Counted from the first letter of the stretch, positions 37,056 to 46,793 are shown. The stretch: 64,000 bases of DNA from Rhodospirillaceae bacterium (GCA_040219235.1 JAVJSV010000007.1:1-64000); one strand, 5' to 3'. Numbers and translations: made by a program. The notes: generated by a model from the letters alone, not told the origin.

Positions 37056-38188
37056 AGCGGGTCGAGAGGCGTCATGGCTTCAAATCGCAGGTAAGCATCT
37101 GTACCATTGAGAATAACGCCGTCGAATCCAAGATCCATTAAGCCCTTAAAGTAAGTGCCAATAATGGATTTCCAGCGCGGATGCCAATATTCAACCGCAT
37201 ATGTACCAGGTCGTTCAGGATGACGACCGACAATCCAACTGGGAGTGCCTACCTCCCACTCACGCTCCCAGTAGTATCTGTCGTCTGCAGCATAAGAAAT
37301 ATCGAGCCAGGCTATAGCCAGTCGGCGTGAGCCTAACTCCTTAAATTTTAGGCTATGCACTTCATCTTCCGTGAGTGCTTCCTTGCCGTTATAGAAGGCG
37401 TCGATAACAACCGCATCATAGTTTGTCTGTCCAATAGCAAGCAGCCAGTCTCCGCGAGACCCGTACGGTCTGCTCTGAGTGGCCACCAGAACGTTCTGCA
37501 CATCATCCAACGTTTCAATATTATTGGAATTTTCGTTCATAGGCCGCCAGTTGGGTATGTCTCCAAAAATGTCTGCCTCATCAGCATCGACATGGCTGAC
37601 AATGCCTACTGCACTCGATTGCTCTAGTGCTCCAAACGCAGCAGCTTCCGTGCCGCAATGTTCCACTGAGAACAATGAGACTCCCATGCGCTTATAGATC
37701 ATGAGTTCATCGGTTGATCTGCCTTCACCGCAGTATTGATTATTTAACGCTATTCCATCAATGGCTTGTATGAAGCGGCGCATCGGCTCCTTTAACGGCG
37801 TAATTGCGTCTTCGGGGAGCATCATGTTTTCTTGCCTCTTCGCTTCGGCAAGAATGAACTCGCGCTGGTCCCACCTTAACAGCTCAAAGCCGGGACGGGC
37901 GAGTACGGCAAAATTCTTATTGCGTGTTGCTGCATAGTCAGCGAGTTCTTCGATGATTTCACGCATGCGGTCCCGATAGTTTGGAACACGAGAGAGCGGA
38001 ACCATTTCTTCTGTGAACATTGGGTCAGACAATAATAGGTCATTGTTTTGCGCGAATGCCTGATTCTGGTGGAGGTCATTAAATCCCAATAACCCCATGC
38101 TCCAGAACGCAGCAGTAATGTTCAGAAATCTTTGTAAACGGTTTTTCAAGTCACTCGCTCCGCATATTTTAAACCAGTTGCTCCGCAA
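37052..38188 (-). CDS. Exported TM1410/GH114-like glycoside hydrolase-fold protein
   Basis: The 378-residue protein has a probable signal region ending near NQAFAQ (residue 47) and a TIM-barrel-like body. Motifs that match the MJ1477/TM1410 (GH114-like) group are AIAWLDISYA, YAVEYWHPRWKSIIGTYFKGLMDLGFDGVILNGTDAY. In relatives the last motif usually reads LD rather than LN, so an acidic residue may be lost here. Its start overlaps the upstream oxidoreductase by 20 bases. An annotation as cysteinyl-tRNA synthetase, sometimes used for this group, would be wrong. Confidence 0.7.
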   Translation of the reverse strand: MRSNWFKICGASDLKNRLQRFLNITAAFWSMGLLGFNDLHQNQAFAQNNDLLLSDPMFTEEMVPLSRVPNYRDRMREIIEELADYAATRNKNFAVLARPGFELLRWDQREFILAEAKRQENMMLPEDAITPLKEPMRRFIQAIDGIALNNQYCGEGRSTDELMIYKRMGVSLFSVEHCGTEAAAFGALEQSSAVGIVSHVDADEADIFGDIPNWRPMNENSNNIETLDDVQNVLVATQSRPYGSRGDWLLAIGQTNYDAVVIDAFYNGKEALTEDEVHSLKFKELGSRRLAIAWLDISYAADDRYYWEREWEVGTPSWIVGRHPERPGTYAVEYWHPRWKSIIGTYFKGLMDLGFDGVILNGTDAYLRFEAMTPLDPL

Positions 38189-39281
38189 CGTATTCGGCTA
38201 TGGCAAGGCTAGACGTTAACCCCGGAGATTCTATGCCATAGAGGGCCGTATATCCTATAGCGCCTGTGTCTTGAGGTGTTTGAATCACGAAATCTCTTGC
38301 GGCTTCTCCCTTCGCTTGCAATTTGGGTCGAATTCCTGAGTAACCTGGTCTCAAGCTACCATCAGGGAGGTCGGGCCAATAACGTCTGACGGCCTCATAA
38401 AAGGTATCAGCCCTGGCCGGACTTACATCGTAGGAAAGCGTATCTATCCATTCTATATCCGGCCCAAAACGGCCTTGCCCGGACAAATCTAAGGTGTAGT
38501 GTAAACCAAGGCTGGCGGTTCCCGGCAGAGGATAGATTAGCCGTGAAAAAGGAGCTTTCCCGGTTAGGTAAAAATAGCTTCCCTTCGCATAGTGCAATGC
38601 GGGAATATTGGTTTGATCCAAACCGTTCATCGTGTAGCTGATCTGTTGAGCCCCCAGGCCAGCACAGTTAATGACATCTCGCCCTATCAATTTCATGCCA
38701 TCTGCTCCGCCTGTCTCGATCTCAATGGCATGGCGGTCAGAGTCTGCTATTATACGCCCGCCGATAACAGGGCTGTTGAAAGCAATTAAAGCGCCATGTG
38801 CTTCGGCATCACCCTGCAAGGCCAGCATAAAGCTATGACTGTCAACAATACCGGTTTCTGGCGATAGCAATGCCGCAGCGCACTTAAGGTTCGGCTCTAA
38901 TCTGGCAGCGTCATTAGCGGACAGCCAGTCTAGAGGGACACCGTTGCGACCAGCATGGGCTTGCAAAGACTTTAAACATTCAAGTTCACTGTCGTCTGCT
39001 GCGAATATCAGTTTGGTTGTTTTCTGGGCGATAACGCCGTGGCTGGCACAATAGGCATACATCATGTCTCGGCCACGCACACATAATCGGGCTTTTAGGC
39101 TGCCTTCCGGATAATAAACGCCAGCGTGAATAACTTCACTGTTGCGGGAACTGGTTGCTGTTCCAATGGCATCGGCAGTTTCGATAACAATCACTTCACG
39201 GCCAGCCATAGCCATGGCTCGGGCAACAGCCAAGCCGATTACACCTGCGCCGATTACTATACAGTCCGCCGATTCACTCAT
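38169..39281 (-). CDS. FAD-dependent oxidoreductase, L-2-hydroxyglutarate oxidase-like
   Basis: The 370-residue protein belongs to the DAO flavoprotein family: dinucleotide-binding motif CIVIGAGVIGLAVARAMA (8-25), SSRNSEVIHAGVYYP, and a C-terminal IGYTALYGIESPGLTSSLAIAEYVA. The best fit is LhgO-type enzymes that oxidise L-2-hydroxyglutarate to 2-oxoglutarate; substrate assignment is inference. No signal peptide is seen. It is the first gene of a two-gene minus-strand unit with the GH114-like gene. Confidence 0.85.
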   Translation of the reverse strand: MSESADCIVIGAGVIGLAVARAMAMAGREVIVIETADAIGTATSSRNSEVIHAGVYYPEGSLKARLCVRGRDMMYAYCASHGVIAQKTTKLIFAADDSELECLKSLQAHAGRNGVPLDWLSANDAARLEPNLKCAAALLSPETGIVDSHSFMLALQGDAEAHGALIAFNSPVIGGRIIADSDRHAIEIETGGADGMKLIGRDVINCAGLGAQQISYTMNGLDQTNIPALHYAKGSYFYLTGKAPFSRLIYPLPGTASLGLHYTLDLSGQGRFGPDIEWIDTLSYDVSPARADTFYEAVRRYWPDLPDGSLRPGYSGIRPKLQAKGEAARDFVIQTPQDTGAIGYTALYGIESPGLTSSLAIAEYVAEQLV

Positions 39282-39563
39282 AATTTAGGAAATACTTTCT
39301 GTTGTCAGTGATGAGTATTCGTCCTGATTAATCAGGTAAAATGTCATCATGCTCTGTGTCATATCAGCCTACTCATATCGTCGAACTCTAGAATATTGTA
39401 AAACTCTAATGATAAGAATGAGATGCAAATGCAGACGGTCTTGGCATCGGGCGCTGGATTTGCCAGCGTTGCTTGCCCATTGTGTTGATACGGACTCTAC
39501 AGGTCTATAGGGTCTGGGCCAAATTGACGCGGGCTTAATCATTAAGGGTCAACTCAAACTCGC
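39282..39563. other. Divergent intergenic region before mipZ, with palindrome
   Basis: About 280 bases separate the divergent LhgO-like gene and mipZ. The clearest element is CTTAATCATTAAG (39534-39546), a perfect palindrome centred on C, 17 bases before the mipZ ATG. It contains TTAA half-sites like those of the cell-cycle regulator CtrA, although the spacing is not the classic TTAA-N7-TTAA. No hexamer pair stands out. Confidence 0.45.
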
Positions 39564-40370
39564 ATGACGATCGTTATTGTTTTTGGAAATGAAAAAGGGG
39601 GCACGGGTAAGTCTACTCTGACTTTTCACGTTGCTGTCGCACTCGCCAAGCTTGGGTTAACGGTCTCTCTAATAGATGGGGATTATGACCAAGGCAGTTT
39701 AACGACTTATCTTAAAAACCGTAAACGTTTTATAGAAACTCATACAGACGCGCCCCTCGTCAGCCCTGAACTTGCTAGTCTGAGCGATTGGCAAGATGCC
39801 ACTGATGCAGAAATCGCAACACAGATTGCAGATATAAATACAGACATTGTCGTGATCGATACGCCCGGTTCCTATAGTGCCTTATCCAAAAAGCTACATT
39901 CCTGCGCTGATCTCATTGTTACGCCATTAAATGATAGTCTTATTGACATGGCGGTGCTGGCAGAAGTTGACCCTGAGTCAGGTAAAATTTTGGGGCCAAG
40001 ACATTACGCCGAGCGCATTTGGCAGGCTCGTCAAGTGAGAGCGGCCCGTGATGGCAAAACAATTGATTGGATTGTTCTTCGAAACCGTCTAAGTGCCCTT
40101 GATGCGCACAATAAGCGCACCATGTCAGATATAATCGAAGAGCTCGCAAAACGGGTTGGTTTTCGTGTTGGACCAGGGTTTGGTGAGCGGGTCATATTTA
40201 AGGAACTGTTCTTACAAGGGTTAACTTTATCCGACTTCGAAGGACAAAATTCAGGGTTTTCCTGGACTCTCTCACATGTTGCGGCTCGGCAGGAGTTGCG
40301 GGATCTGATCGATATGATTGCCGAGTATGTTCCGGCGGTGCAGATGATATCTAAGGTAAATGCGGAGTAG
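39564..40370 (+). CDS. mipZ: Division-plane positioning ATPase MipZ
   Basis: MipZ is a ParA/MinD-type ATPase that forms a gradient from the ParB-bound poles and inhibits FtsZ there. The 268-residue protein has a deviant Walker A GNEKGGTGKST (8-18), VIDTPGS, and the MipZ-specific stretches WIVLRNRLSALDAHNKR and LSHVAARQELRDL. Initiation is at ATG 39564 with a weak ribosome-binding site. A VWA protein and a J-domain protein follow within 20 bases in total, suggesting one operon. Confidence 0.94.
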   Translation: MTIVIVFGNEKGGTGKSTLTFHVAVALAKLGLTVSLIDGDYDQGSLTTYLKNRKRFIETHTDAPLVSPELASLSDWQDATDAEIATQIADINTDIVVIDTPGSYSALSKKLHSCADLIVTPLNDSLIDMAVLAEVDPESGKILGPRHYAERIWQARQVRAARDGKTIDWIVLRNRLSALDAHNKRTMSDIIEELAKRVGFRVGPGFGERVIFKELFLQGLTLSDFEGQNSGFSWTLSHVAARQELRDLIDMIAEYVPAVQMISKVNAE

Positions 40371-40379
40371 ACTTGTAGC

Positions 40380-41084
40380 ATGAGTGCAAAATCTCTCAGA
40401 CCAGCAGGTGTCAGTCGCGATGTTTCTGCTTTTCTTGATGCTGCAGAGGTCACCGCTGTTAGCAATCGTGAGGCGTCTGGGCGCCTTATTTTTTCTATGG
40501 ATGCTACCGCGAGCCGGGGGGCAACCTGGGAGATGGCAATCGGCATACAGAGCGATATGTTTGCTGAGGCCGCATCTTTGGGCGGCCTGGAGGTTCAACT
40601 TGTGTTCTACCGTGGATTGATGGAATGCCGGTCAAGCCAGTGGACGAGAGATCCGAAAGTACTCGGTCGATTAATGGGAAAAGTTGGAGTATTGGCCGGT
40701 CGCACCCAAATTGAGCGTATACTAAAACACGCCTTGAAAGAGGCTGAGATGAAAACTGTAAACGCTCTCGTTTTCATTGGTGACACCATCGAGGAAAACA
40801 TAGATCTATTGGCAGATGCTGCGGGTAAACTTGGACTACGCGGCGTTCCAGTGTTTATGTTCCATGAAGGTGGGGGAGAACCTGCTGCCTCAGCGTTTAA
40901 ACACATCGCCAAAATCTCCGGCGGTGCGTATTGCCTGTTCGATGCATCTAGCCCTGGGGCTCTGCGAGCCCTATTGAATGCGGTCGCTACATTTGCTGCT
41001 GGCGGTGCACGGGCCTTGGAAGACTATGGCCGCAAACAAGGTGGCGACATATTAAGTATCACTGACCAGATGACTCGGCGGTAG
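40380..41084 (+). CDS. VWA domain protein in the mipZ operon
   Basis: The 234-residue protein has a von Willebrand A-type fold. The MIDAS motif appears as FSMDATASR (DXTXS instead of DXSXS), with a later Thr near FIGDTIEEN. It lacks a signal peptide or membrane segment, so it is probably cytoplasmic. Its start is 9 bases after mipZ and its stop is 3 bases before the DnaJ-like gene. Function is unknown; a role as a scaffold with mipZ is inference from context only. Confidence 0.8.
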   Translation: MSAKSLRPAGVSRDVSAFLDAAEVTAVSNREASGRLIFSMDATASRGATWEMAIGIQSDMFAEAASLGGLEVQLVFYRGLMECRSSQWTRDPKVLGRLMGKVGVLAGRTQIERILKHALKEAEMKTVNALVFIGDTIEENIDLLADAAGKLGLRGVPVFMFHEGGGEPAASAFKHIAKISGGAYCLFDASSPGALRALLNAVATFAAGGARALEDYGRKQGGDILSITDQMTRR

Positions 41085-41087
41085 ATT

Positions 41088-41834
41088 ATGTTGCCCTCAG
41101 CAATACTTGGGATTGGCATACTTGTTGGCCTGATTCTTATTATGAGATGGTATGCCAATGCCGACCCGGCAGCCATTAAACGGGCTATGAAATGGGGAGC
41201 GATTTGGGGGCTGGGCCTTGTCGCCGTATTCCTTGCTTTGACAGGGCGCTTGGTTGCTGCCTTCGGTCTGGTGATGGGCATTTTTGCCTTTGGTTGGCGC
41301 CTCTTTAATATGTATTCGATGTTTCAACAGGCGCGAGGCATGTTTGGTAATCTAGGAGGGTTTGGCGGTAGGGCTAAGGCGGCCGGCCAGGAGTCTAAGG
41401 TCGAATCCCACTATTTGAGAATGTCTCTGGATCACGACAGCGGCCGCATGGATGGCGAGGTTTTGGACGGTAAATTTCAGGGCCGCCTATTGTCCGCTAT
41501 GCCTCTCGAAGTCCTAATGGAATTTCGGCAGGATGTGGCATCCGACGCAGATTCTCGTGGTTTGCTAGATGCCTACCTTGATCGCGCCCACATTGGATGG
41601 CGTCGTGATCGTGAGCCGGATGAGGATAATGCTGAGTCTCCTCCATCGCCGCCGAGCGGACCAATGACGCGAGCAGAGGCCCTTAAAATTTTAGCACTGG
41701 AACCTGATGCGGATCGGAAAGCGATAAAGGCCGCTTATCGCAGCCTTATGGCGAAGGTGCATCCTGATCGAGGCGGTTCACCTTACCTAGCCGCAAAAAT
41801 CAATGAAGCGAAGGACTTACTTCTGAAGGAATGA
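41088..41834 (+). CDS. Membrane-anchored J-domain protein
   Basis: The 248-residue product has two or three hydrophobic segments in the first 85 residues, a Gly-rich linker, a middle region (about 100-170, [20 protein letters not shown]) and a C-terminal J domain with [18 protein letters not shown], including the HPD tripeptide that stimulates Hsp70 ATPase. The C-terminal J-domain layout resembles Tim14/Pam18. It probably recruits DnaK to the membrane; the client is unknown. Confidence 0.88.
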   Translation: MLPSAILGIGILVGLILIMRWYANADPAAIKRAMKWGAIWGLGLVAVFLALTGRLVAAFGLVMGIFAFGWRLFNMYSMFQQARGMFGNLGGFGGRAKAAGQESKVESHYLRMSLDHDSGRMDGEVLDGKFQGRLLSAMPLEVLMEFRQDVASDADSRGLLDAYLDRAHIGWRRDREPDEDNAESPPSPPSGPMTRAEALKILALEPDADRKAIKAAYRSLMAKVHPDRGGSPYLAAKINEAKDLLLKE

Positions 41835-41966
41835 TTCTGTTTCGTCCGCAATGGCCAATCGGTATTGCAACAGTCTGTTCCGCGTGTCACAAAGCGGCGT
41901 CGAAGCCTTCTGAAGGTGGCAGAATTCTGCGCTTTCAGTCATAAAAGTGTCATAGGAGACGGGGGT

Positions 41967-42839
41967 ATGGCAGGACGCGTGCGCACGGCGGTCTTTCCGG
42001 TTGCGGGACTTGGTACGCGGTTTTTACCCGCGACCAAAGTCATCGCCAAAGAGATGCTCCCCGTTGTTGACAAGCCACTCATACAGTACGCGGTCGAAGA
42101 AGCTGCCGCCTCAGGCATTGAGAATTTTGTATTTGTGACAGGACGGGGCAAATCGGTTTTGGTTGACCATTTTGATCATGCACCAGAACTGGAAAGCTTG
42201 CTTAATAGTCGAGGAAAGAGTGAAGCCTTAGACTCTGTTTTGTCATTTATGCCGGAGCCCGGCAAAATTTTTTCCGTTCGCCAGCAAGTTCCATTAGGTC
42301 TCGGCCACGCCGTATGGTGCGCACGCGCAATGATAGGTGACGAGCCGTTTGCCGTGCTGTTGCCTGACGAATTGCTGATGTCCGATCCGCCATGCCTCAA
42401 TCAACTTATAGAAGCTCATGCTGATCTAGGTGGAAACCTGATTGCTGTGACAGAGGTGCCGGAGGCACATACCAACCGGTATGGTATTTTAGATGTTGAA
42501 ACTGATGATGGGCGCATTGCTAAGGCGCGTGGCATGGTTGAGAAACCAGATCCCAAGGTTGCCCCGTCCCGCTTGGCAAATATCGGTCGTTACGTCCTTG
42601 ATCCTAAGGTGTTTGATTTCTTAGACAAACAGGTGGCGGGTGCTGGCGGAGAAATCCAATTAACCGATGCGATTGATGCAACAACAGGTACTGTTCCATT
42701 TCATGGCGTACGCTTCAATGGCGAGCGCTTTGATTGCGGCGACAAGGTTGGTTTTTTGGCGGCAAACCTCGCTTTTGCTTTAAAGCGCCCAGATTTGGCG
42801 GACCGAGTTAGAGCAATGGTTGGTCCACTTCTAAAATAA
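41967..42839 (+). CDS. galU: UTP-glucose-1-phosphate uridylyltransferase
   Basis: GalU makes UDP-glucose from UTP and glucose-1-phosphate. I use ATG 41967, which follows GGAGACGGGGG; an upstream in-frame start at 41865 adds 34 residues without homology. The 290-residue protein has the nucleotidyltransferase motif FPVAGLGTRFLPATK, VDKPLIQYAVEEA and LGHAVWCARAMIG. ugd follows after 31 bases and consumes its product. Confidence 0.95.
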   Translation: MAGRVRTAVFPVAGLGTRFLPATKVIAKEMLPVVDKPLIQYAVEEAAASGIENFVFVTGRGKSVLVDHFDHAPELESLLNSRGKSEALDSVLSFMPEPGKIFSVRQQVPLGLGHAVWCARAMIGDEPFAVLLPDELLMSDPPCLNQLIEAHADLGGNLIAVTEVPEAHTNRYGILDVETDDGRIAKARGMVEKPDPKVAPSRLANIGRYVLDPKVFDFLDKQVAGAGGEIQLTDAIDATTGTVPFHGVRFNGERFDCGDKVGFLAANLAFALKRPDLADRVRAMVGPLLK

Positions 42840-42870
42840 AATCACCTCTGTATAGGGATAATCTACAGAT

Positions 42871-44199
42871 ATGCGTATTGCGATGATTGGAACAGGCTAC
42901 GTCGGATTAGTATCTGGCGCGTGTTTCTCTGAGTTTGGTGTCGATGTTGTGTGCGTCGATAAAGACGTCGGAAAAATCGAAGCTCTAAAACAAGGCGAAA
43001 TACCAATTTATGAACCAGGTCTAGATCAACTCGTAAAAACTAATGCAGACGCTGGCCGCTTAACATTTACGATTGATCTCAAGGATGCAGTGAAAGGCGC
43101 GGATGCCGTGTTTATTGCTGTCGGTACACCTAGCCGTCGTGGCGATGGTCACGCTGATCTGTCTTATGTCTATGCCGCAGCTGAGGAAATTGCACAGGCG
43201 ATTGAAGGCTATACAGTCATTGTAACTAAATCGACTGTGCCTGTGGGAACGGGTCGTGAGGTCGAGCGTATTGTTAAAAAAAATCGTCCTGATATTGATT
43301 TCGATGTGGCTTCCAATCCTGAGTTTTTAAGAGAGGGCTCAGCCATTAATGATTTTATGCGACCTGACCGTGTCGTAATAGGTGCAGAGTCAGATCGAGC
43401 AAAGGAGGTTATGCGCCAACTTTATCGCGTGCTTTATCTCATCGAGACCCCAATTCTTTTTACAGCACTCGAAACATCAGAGCTGATCAAGTATGCAGCT
43501 AATACCTTCTTGGCGACCAAGATAACGTTTATCAATGAGATAGCAGATTTGTGTGAAAAGGTTGGAGCCGATGTACATGACGTTGCGAAGGGCATTGGAT
43601 TAGATGGTCGAATAGGCAAAAAATTTCTTCACCCAGGACCTGGCTATGGCGGATCATGCTTCCCGAAAGATACTCTGGCCCTGGTTAAAACCGCGCAAGA
43701 TTACAAGTCTCCGCTTCGGATCGTAGAGGCGGTTGTTGCTATTAATGATAAGCGGAAATCAGCAATGGCTGAACGTATTGTGCAGGCATGCGGTGGCTCA
43801 GTGGCTGACAAGACTGTTGCGATTCTCGGCCTGACCTTTAAGCCTAATACGGATGACATGCGAGACAGTCCATCGCTTGCCATCATTCCAGCTCTGGTCA
43901 GTGCCGGAGCAAAGATCCAGGCGTACGATCCAGAGGGAATGGACGAAGCGAGAAAGATACTCTCTGACATCAATTATTGTGATGATGCTTATGCTACTAT
44001 GGACGGTGCAGATGTCTTAGTGATTGTCACGGAATGGAACGAATTCCGGAGTCTTGATTTGGAACGCGCCAAGGACCTGTTGTCACAGCCTGTTCTTGTC
44101 GATCTCCGAAATATCTATTCGCCAGCCGATGTCGAAAAAGCAGGGTTTTCCTATCATTGTATTGGGAGACCTAAGAAAGTGATCGGTGCAGTAGCGTGA
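42871..44199 (+). CDS. ugd: UDP-glucose 6-dehydrogenase
   Basis: The enzyme oxidises UDP-glucose to UDP-glucuronate with two NAD+, for polysaccharide or lipid A-related sugars. The 442-residue protein has the NAD motif MIGTGYVGLVSGACFSEFG, the linker helix ALETSELIKYAANTFLATKI and the catalytic Cys loop GPGYGGSCFPKDTLAL. Its stop overlaps the next gene's GTG by 4 bases. Confidence 0.96.
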   Translation: MRIAMIGTGYVGLVSGACFSEFGVDVVCVDKDVGKIEALKQGEIPIYEPGLDQLVKTNADAGRLTFTIDLKDAVKGADAVFIAVGTPSRRGDGHADLSYVYAAAEEIAQAIEGYTVIVTKSTVPVGTGREVERIVKKNRPDIDFDVASNPEFLREGSAINDFMRPDRVVIGAESDRAKEVMRQLYRVLYLIETPILFTALETSELIKYAANTFLATKITFINEIADLCEKVGADVHDVAKGIGLDGRIGKKFLHPGPGYGGSCFPKDTLALVKTAQDYKSPLRIVEAVVAINDKRKSAMAERIVQACGGSVADKTVAILGLTFKPNTDDMRDSPSLAIIPALVSAGAKIQAYDPEGMDEARKILSDINYCDDAYATMDGADVLVIVTEWNEFRSLDLERAKDLLSQPVLVDLRNIYSPADVEKAGFSYHCIGRPKKVIGAVA

Positions 44200-45575
44200 C
44201 GTCAGCTCATATTTTTCACCCGTCGGTGTTGCGCGAGTATGATATCCGCGGAATTGTTGGCGATACGCTACACGAAGCTGATGCAATAGCGCTGGGTCAG
44301 GCTTTTGGGACACTTGTTCTTGAGCAAGGCGGCAGGCGTGTTTGCGTTGGGTATGATGGTCGGCATAGTTCACCTGCTATGGAGGCCGCCCTTGTCAATG
44401 GGCTTAAATCAACGGGCGTAAATGTCGAGCGTGTTGGTCGCGGTCCAAGTCCTATGCTTTACTTTGCGACGATTGAGGGCAAGGCGGATGCAGGGATCAT
44501 GGTGACTGGCTCCCACAATCCTCCAACTCACAACGGTTTTAAAATGATGCTCGGGAAAAAGCCTTTCTACGGAGAGGCCATTTCTGACCTGGGTCGCCGG
44601 GCTGCGGAGGCGGTCTTTCAAAGCGGATCAGGTGCAGTATCAGACAAACCTGCCTTTGATCGTTATGTCGCAAGGGTGTTGCAGGACTTTAAGGGCGATA
44701 AGCAACTTACTGTCGTGTGGGATCCTGGCAATGGTGCTGCTGGGGAAGTTGTGTCCGCAGCAGTTCAAGGTTTGCCCGGCAAGCATGTTGTGATCAACGG
44801 TGAGATTGATGGGGACTTCCCCAGTCACCATCCAGATCCAACAGTTCCAAAAAACTTAGAGCAATTAATCTCCAAGGTGAAAGACGAGCAAGCCGACGTT
44901 GGCTTTGCATTTGATGGTGATGGTGACCGCATTGGTATTGTGGATGGTCGCGGCAATATCCTTTGGGGAGACCAAATTCTAATCATTTTGGGCGAGGCTG
45001 TTCTGGCAGAAAAACCAGGAGCGTCCATTATAGCTGACGTTAAAGCCAGTCAGGTCCTGTTTGATGAGATTGCTCGCATGGGTGGCCAGCCAGTAATGGC
45101 AAAGACCGGCCACTCGCTTATCAAAGCCAAGATGAATGAATTACGGGCACCGCTCGCTGGCGAAATGAGCGGCCATATCTTTTTTGCTGATCATTATTAT
45201 GGTTTTGATGATGCGCTATATGCGGCGATCCGTTTCCTGTCAATATTGGCCTCTCAAGACGAAACTTTAATGTCCCGCTTTGACCGCATACCGAAAGCCC
45301 TCAACACACCTGAACTACGTTTTGATTGTCCGGATGATCGGAAGTTTGAGGTGGTTGAAGAAGTGCGAGAGCGTTTGAAACAATCCGGTGCCAACGTGAA
45401 TAATGTAGATGGTGTACGCGTGTTGGAAGAGGGCGGCTGGTGGTTGCTGCGCGCATCTAATACACAAGCAGTATTGGTGGCGCGGTGTGAGGCAGAGGCC
45501 GCCGATAAACTGACAAAAATTAAAAGCTCTTTGTCCGCTCAGTTATCTAAAAGCGGAGTTACGTTACCTGAATAG
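44196..45575 (+). CDS. Phosphomannomutase/phosphoglucomutase
   Basis: The 459-residue enzyme belongs to the alpha-D-phosphohexomutase family, which interconverts hexose-6- and hexose-1-phosphates. It has the phosphoserine loop VTGSHNPPTHNGFKM, the metal site FAFDGDGDRIGIVD and sugar-specificity loop GEMSGHIFF. GTG 44196 overlaps the ugd stop. With galU and ugd it completes a path from glucose-6-phosphate to UDP-glucuronate; AlgC/ManB-like dual activity is likely. Confidence 0.93.
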   Translation: MTSAHIFHPSVLREYDIRGIVGDTLHEADAIALGQAFGTLVLEQGGRRVCVGYDGRHSSPAMEAALVNGLKSTGVNVERVGRGPSPMLYFATIEGKADAGIMVTGSHNPPTHNGFKMMLGKKPFYGEAISDLGRRAAEAVFQSGSGAVSDKPAFDRYVARVLQDFKGDKQLTVVWDPGNGAAGEVVSAAVQGLPGKHVVINGEIDGDFPSHHPDPTVPKNLEQLISKVKDEQADVGFAFDGDGDRIGIVDGRGNILWGDQILIILGEAVLAEKPGASIIADVKASQVLFDEIARMGGQPVMAKTGHSLIKAKMNELRAPLAGEMSGHIFFADHYYGFDDALYAAIRFLSILASQDETLMSRFDRIPKALNTPELRFDCPDDRKFEVVEEVRERLKQSGANVNNVDGVRVLEEGGWWLLRASNTQAVLVARCEAEAADKLTKIKSSLSAQLSKSGVTLPE

Positions 45576-45584
45576 GCGAATAAA

Positions 45585-46793
45585 CTAGCCGGCGTGATCT
45601 GGTGGAATAAGAGCTGCAAACTCCGGCGCAACGATGAGGCATTGGTGAGGTGCACGTTCCATTAAAGAGCAAGCGGTTCTTGTGTCTGCCTGGGTTAGCC
45701 CCATGATTTGGGCGCGGTACAGTTGCTTACCGCTAACTGTTACCGGTTCAATTCTGCCAAACACTGAAGCAAATTGGAGTCTAACTTTCGACGCAGCTTC
45801 ATCAGCTTTTTGTTGCGCAACATCGCTAATTGAGAAGGCTCCTATTTGGATTCCCCAAGCCTCAGCTCTTAACAAGGCAAGGTTGGGTTTAGTTTTTGGT
45901 TTTATCGTAATGCCGGCCGGCATAAGAGAACCGTCAGCCATAACCATCATTAAAGGTTTTCTGGCGGGGTAGGGGGGACGTCCATACTTAGCGGCCTCGC
46001 TGAACCCCTTATCCATGAGTTCTGCCAGATGCTGATCACGTTGTTTTGCAGACTTTCCACCGAAAACAATTCCGATCAATCTCTTGTTTTCTCGTTTAGC
46101 AGACCCAGCCAGGTTGAATCCTGATGCGTTGATGTAGCCTGTTTTTAAGCCATCTGCGCCTTCGTAACGATCAACAAATCTGTTGTGGCCTCGGTAGGTT
46201 GTGCCTTGATATGTGAATTTCGTTCTAGAGAAATAACTATAGTATTGGGGAAAATCGTTCATTAGATGCTGTGAGAGAGTTGCCATGTCTCTAGCCGTTG
46301 AGAGCTGTCCGCGATTTGGTAGGCCCGATGCATTCCGGAAATTGGTTTGGGTCATACCAAGAGATTTTGCTTTCTTTGTCATCTCCTGGGCAAAACCGCG
46401 TTCGGTTTTCCCTAAATGCTCTGCAACAACGACTGCAACATCATTTGCAGAACGCACGACCAATCCTAGAATTGCGTCCTCAACGGTGATCTTGCTGCCT
46501 GCGGCAAGCCACATTTTAGAACTTGGTTGACGCGACGCGTTTGCTGAAACGGTCATTTTTGTTTCTAAGTTTAGCTCATCCTGTTCAAGTTTCTCGAACA
46601 GCATGTAGAGCGTCATCATTTTTGTGAGTGAAGCAGGGTAATTGCGGGTGTCTGCATTCACCTCGTGATAAACTCGGCCTGTTTCGGCATCAATGATCAT
46701 TGAGGCATATTTAGCCTCAGCAATAGGGCTTCCCAACGCTAAGATCATTAGCGTTGCAACCAAAATTCTGCCCAAATTCGCGAAGGCGTGCAA
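45585..46793 (-). CDS. D-alanyl-D-alanine carboxypeptidase (DacA/PBP5-6 type) with SPOR-like end
   Basis: This penicillin-binding protein trims peptidoglycan stem peptides. I choose TTG 46793, 7 bases after AGGGA, giving a clean signal peptide (HAFANLGRILVATLMILALGSPIAEA); a GTG at 46835 adds 14 residues but its purine tract touches the codon. Active-site motifs are SLTK (about 54-57 of the shorter form), SAND and KTG in ADGLKTGY. A C-terminal module (WGIQIGAFSISDVAQQKADEA ... CLIV) resembles SPOR and could target septal glycan. It converges on the mutase gene. Confidence 0.92.
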   Translation of the reverse strand: MHAFANLGRILVATLMILALGSPIAEAKYASMIIDAETGRVYHEVNADTRNYPASLTKMMTLYMLFEKLEQDELNLETKMTVSANASRQPSSKMWLAAGSKITVEDAILGLVVRSANDVAVVVAEHLGKTERGFAQEMTKKAKSLGMTQTNFRNASGLPNRGQLSTARDMATLSQHLMNDFPQYYSYFSRTKFTYQGTTYRGHNRFVDRYEGADGLKTGYINASGFNLAGSAKRENKRLIGIVFGGKSAKQRDQHLAELMDKGFSEAAKYGRPPYPARKPLMMVMADGSLMPAGITIKPKTKPNLALLRAEAWGIQIGAFSISDVAQQKADEAASKVRLQFASVFGRIEPVTVSGKQLYRAQIMGLTQADTRTACSLMERAPHQCLIVAPEFAALIPPDHAG

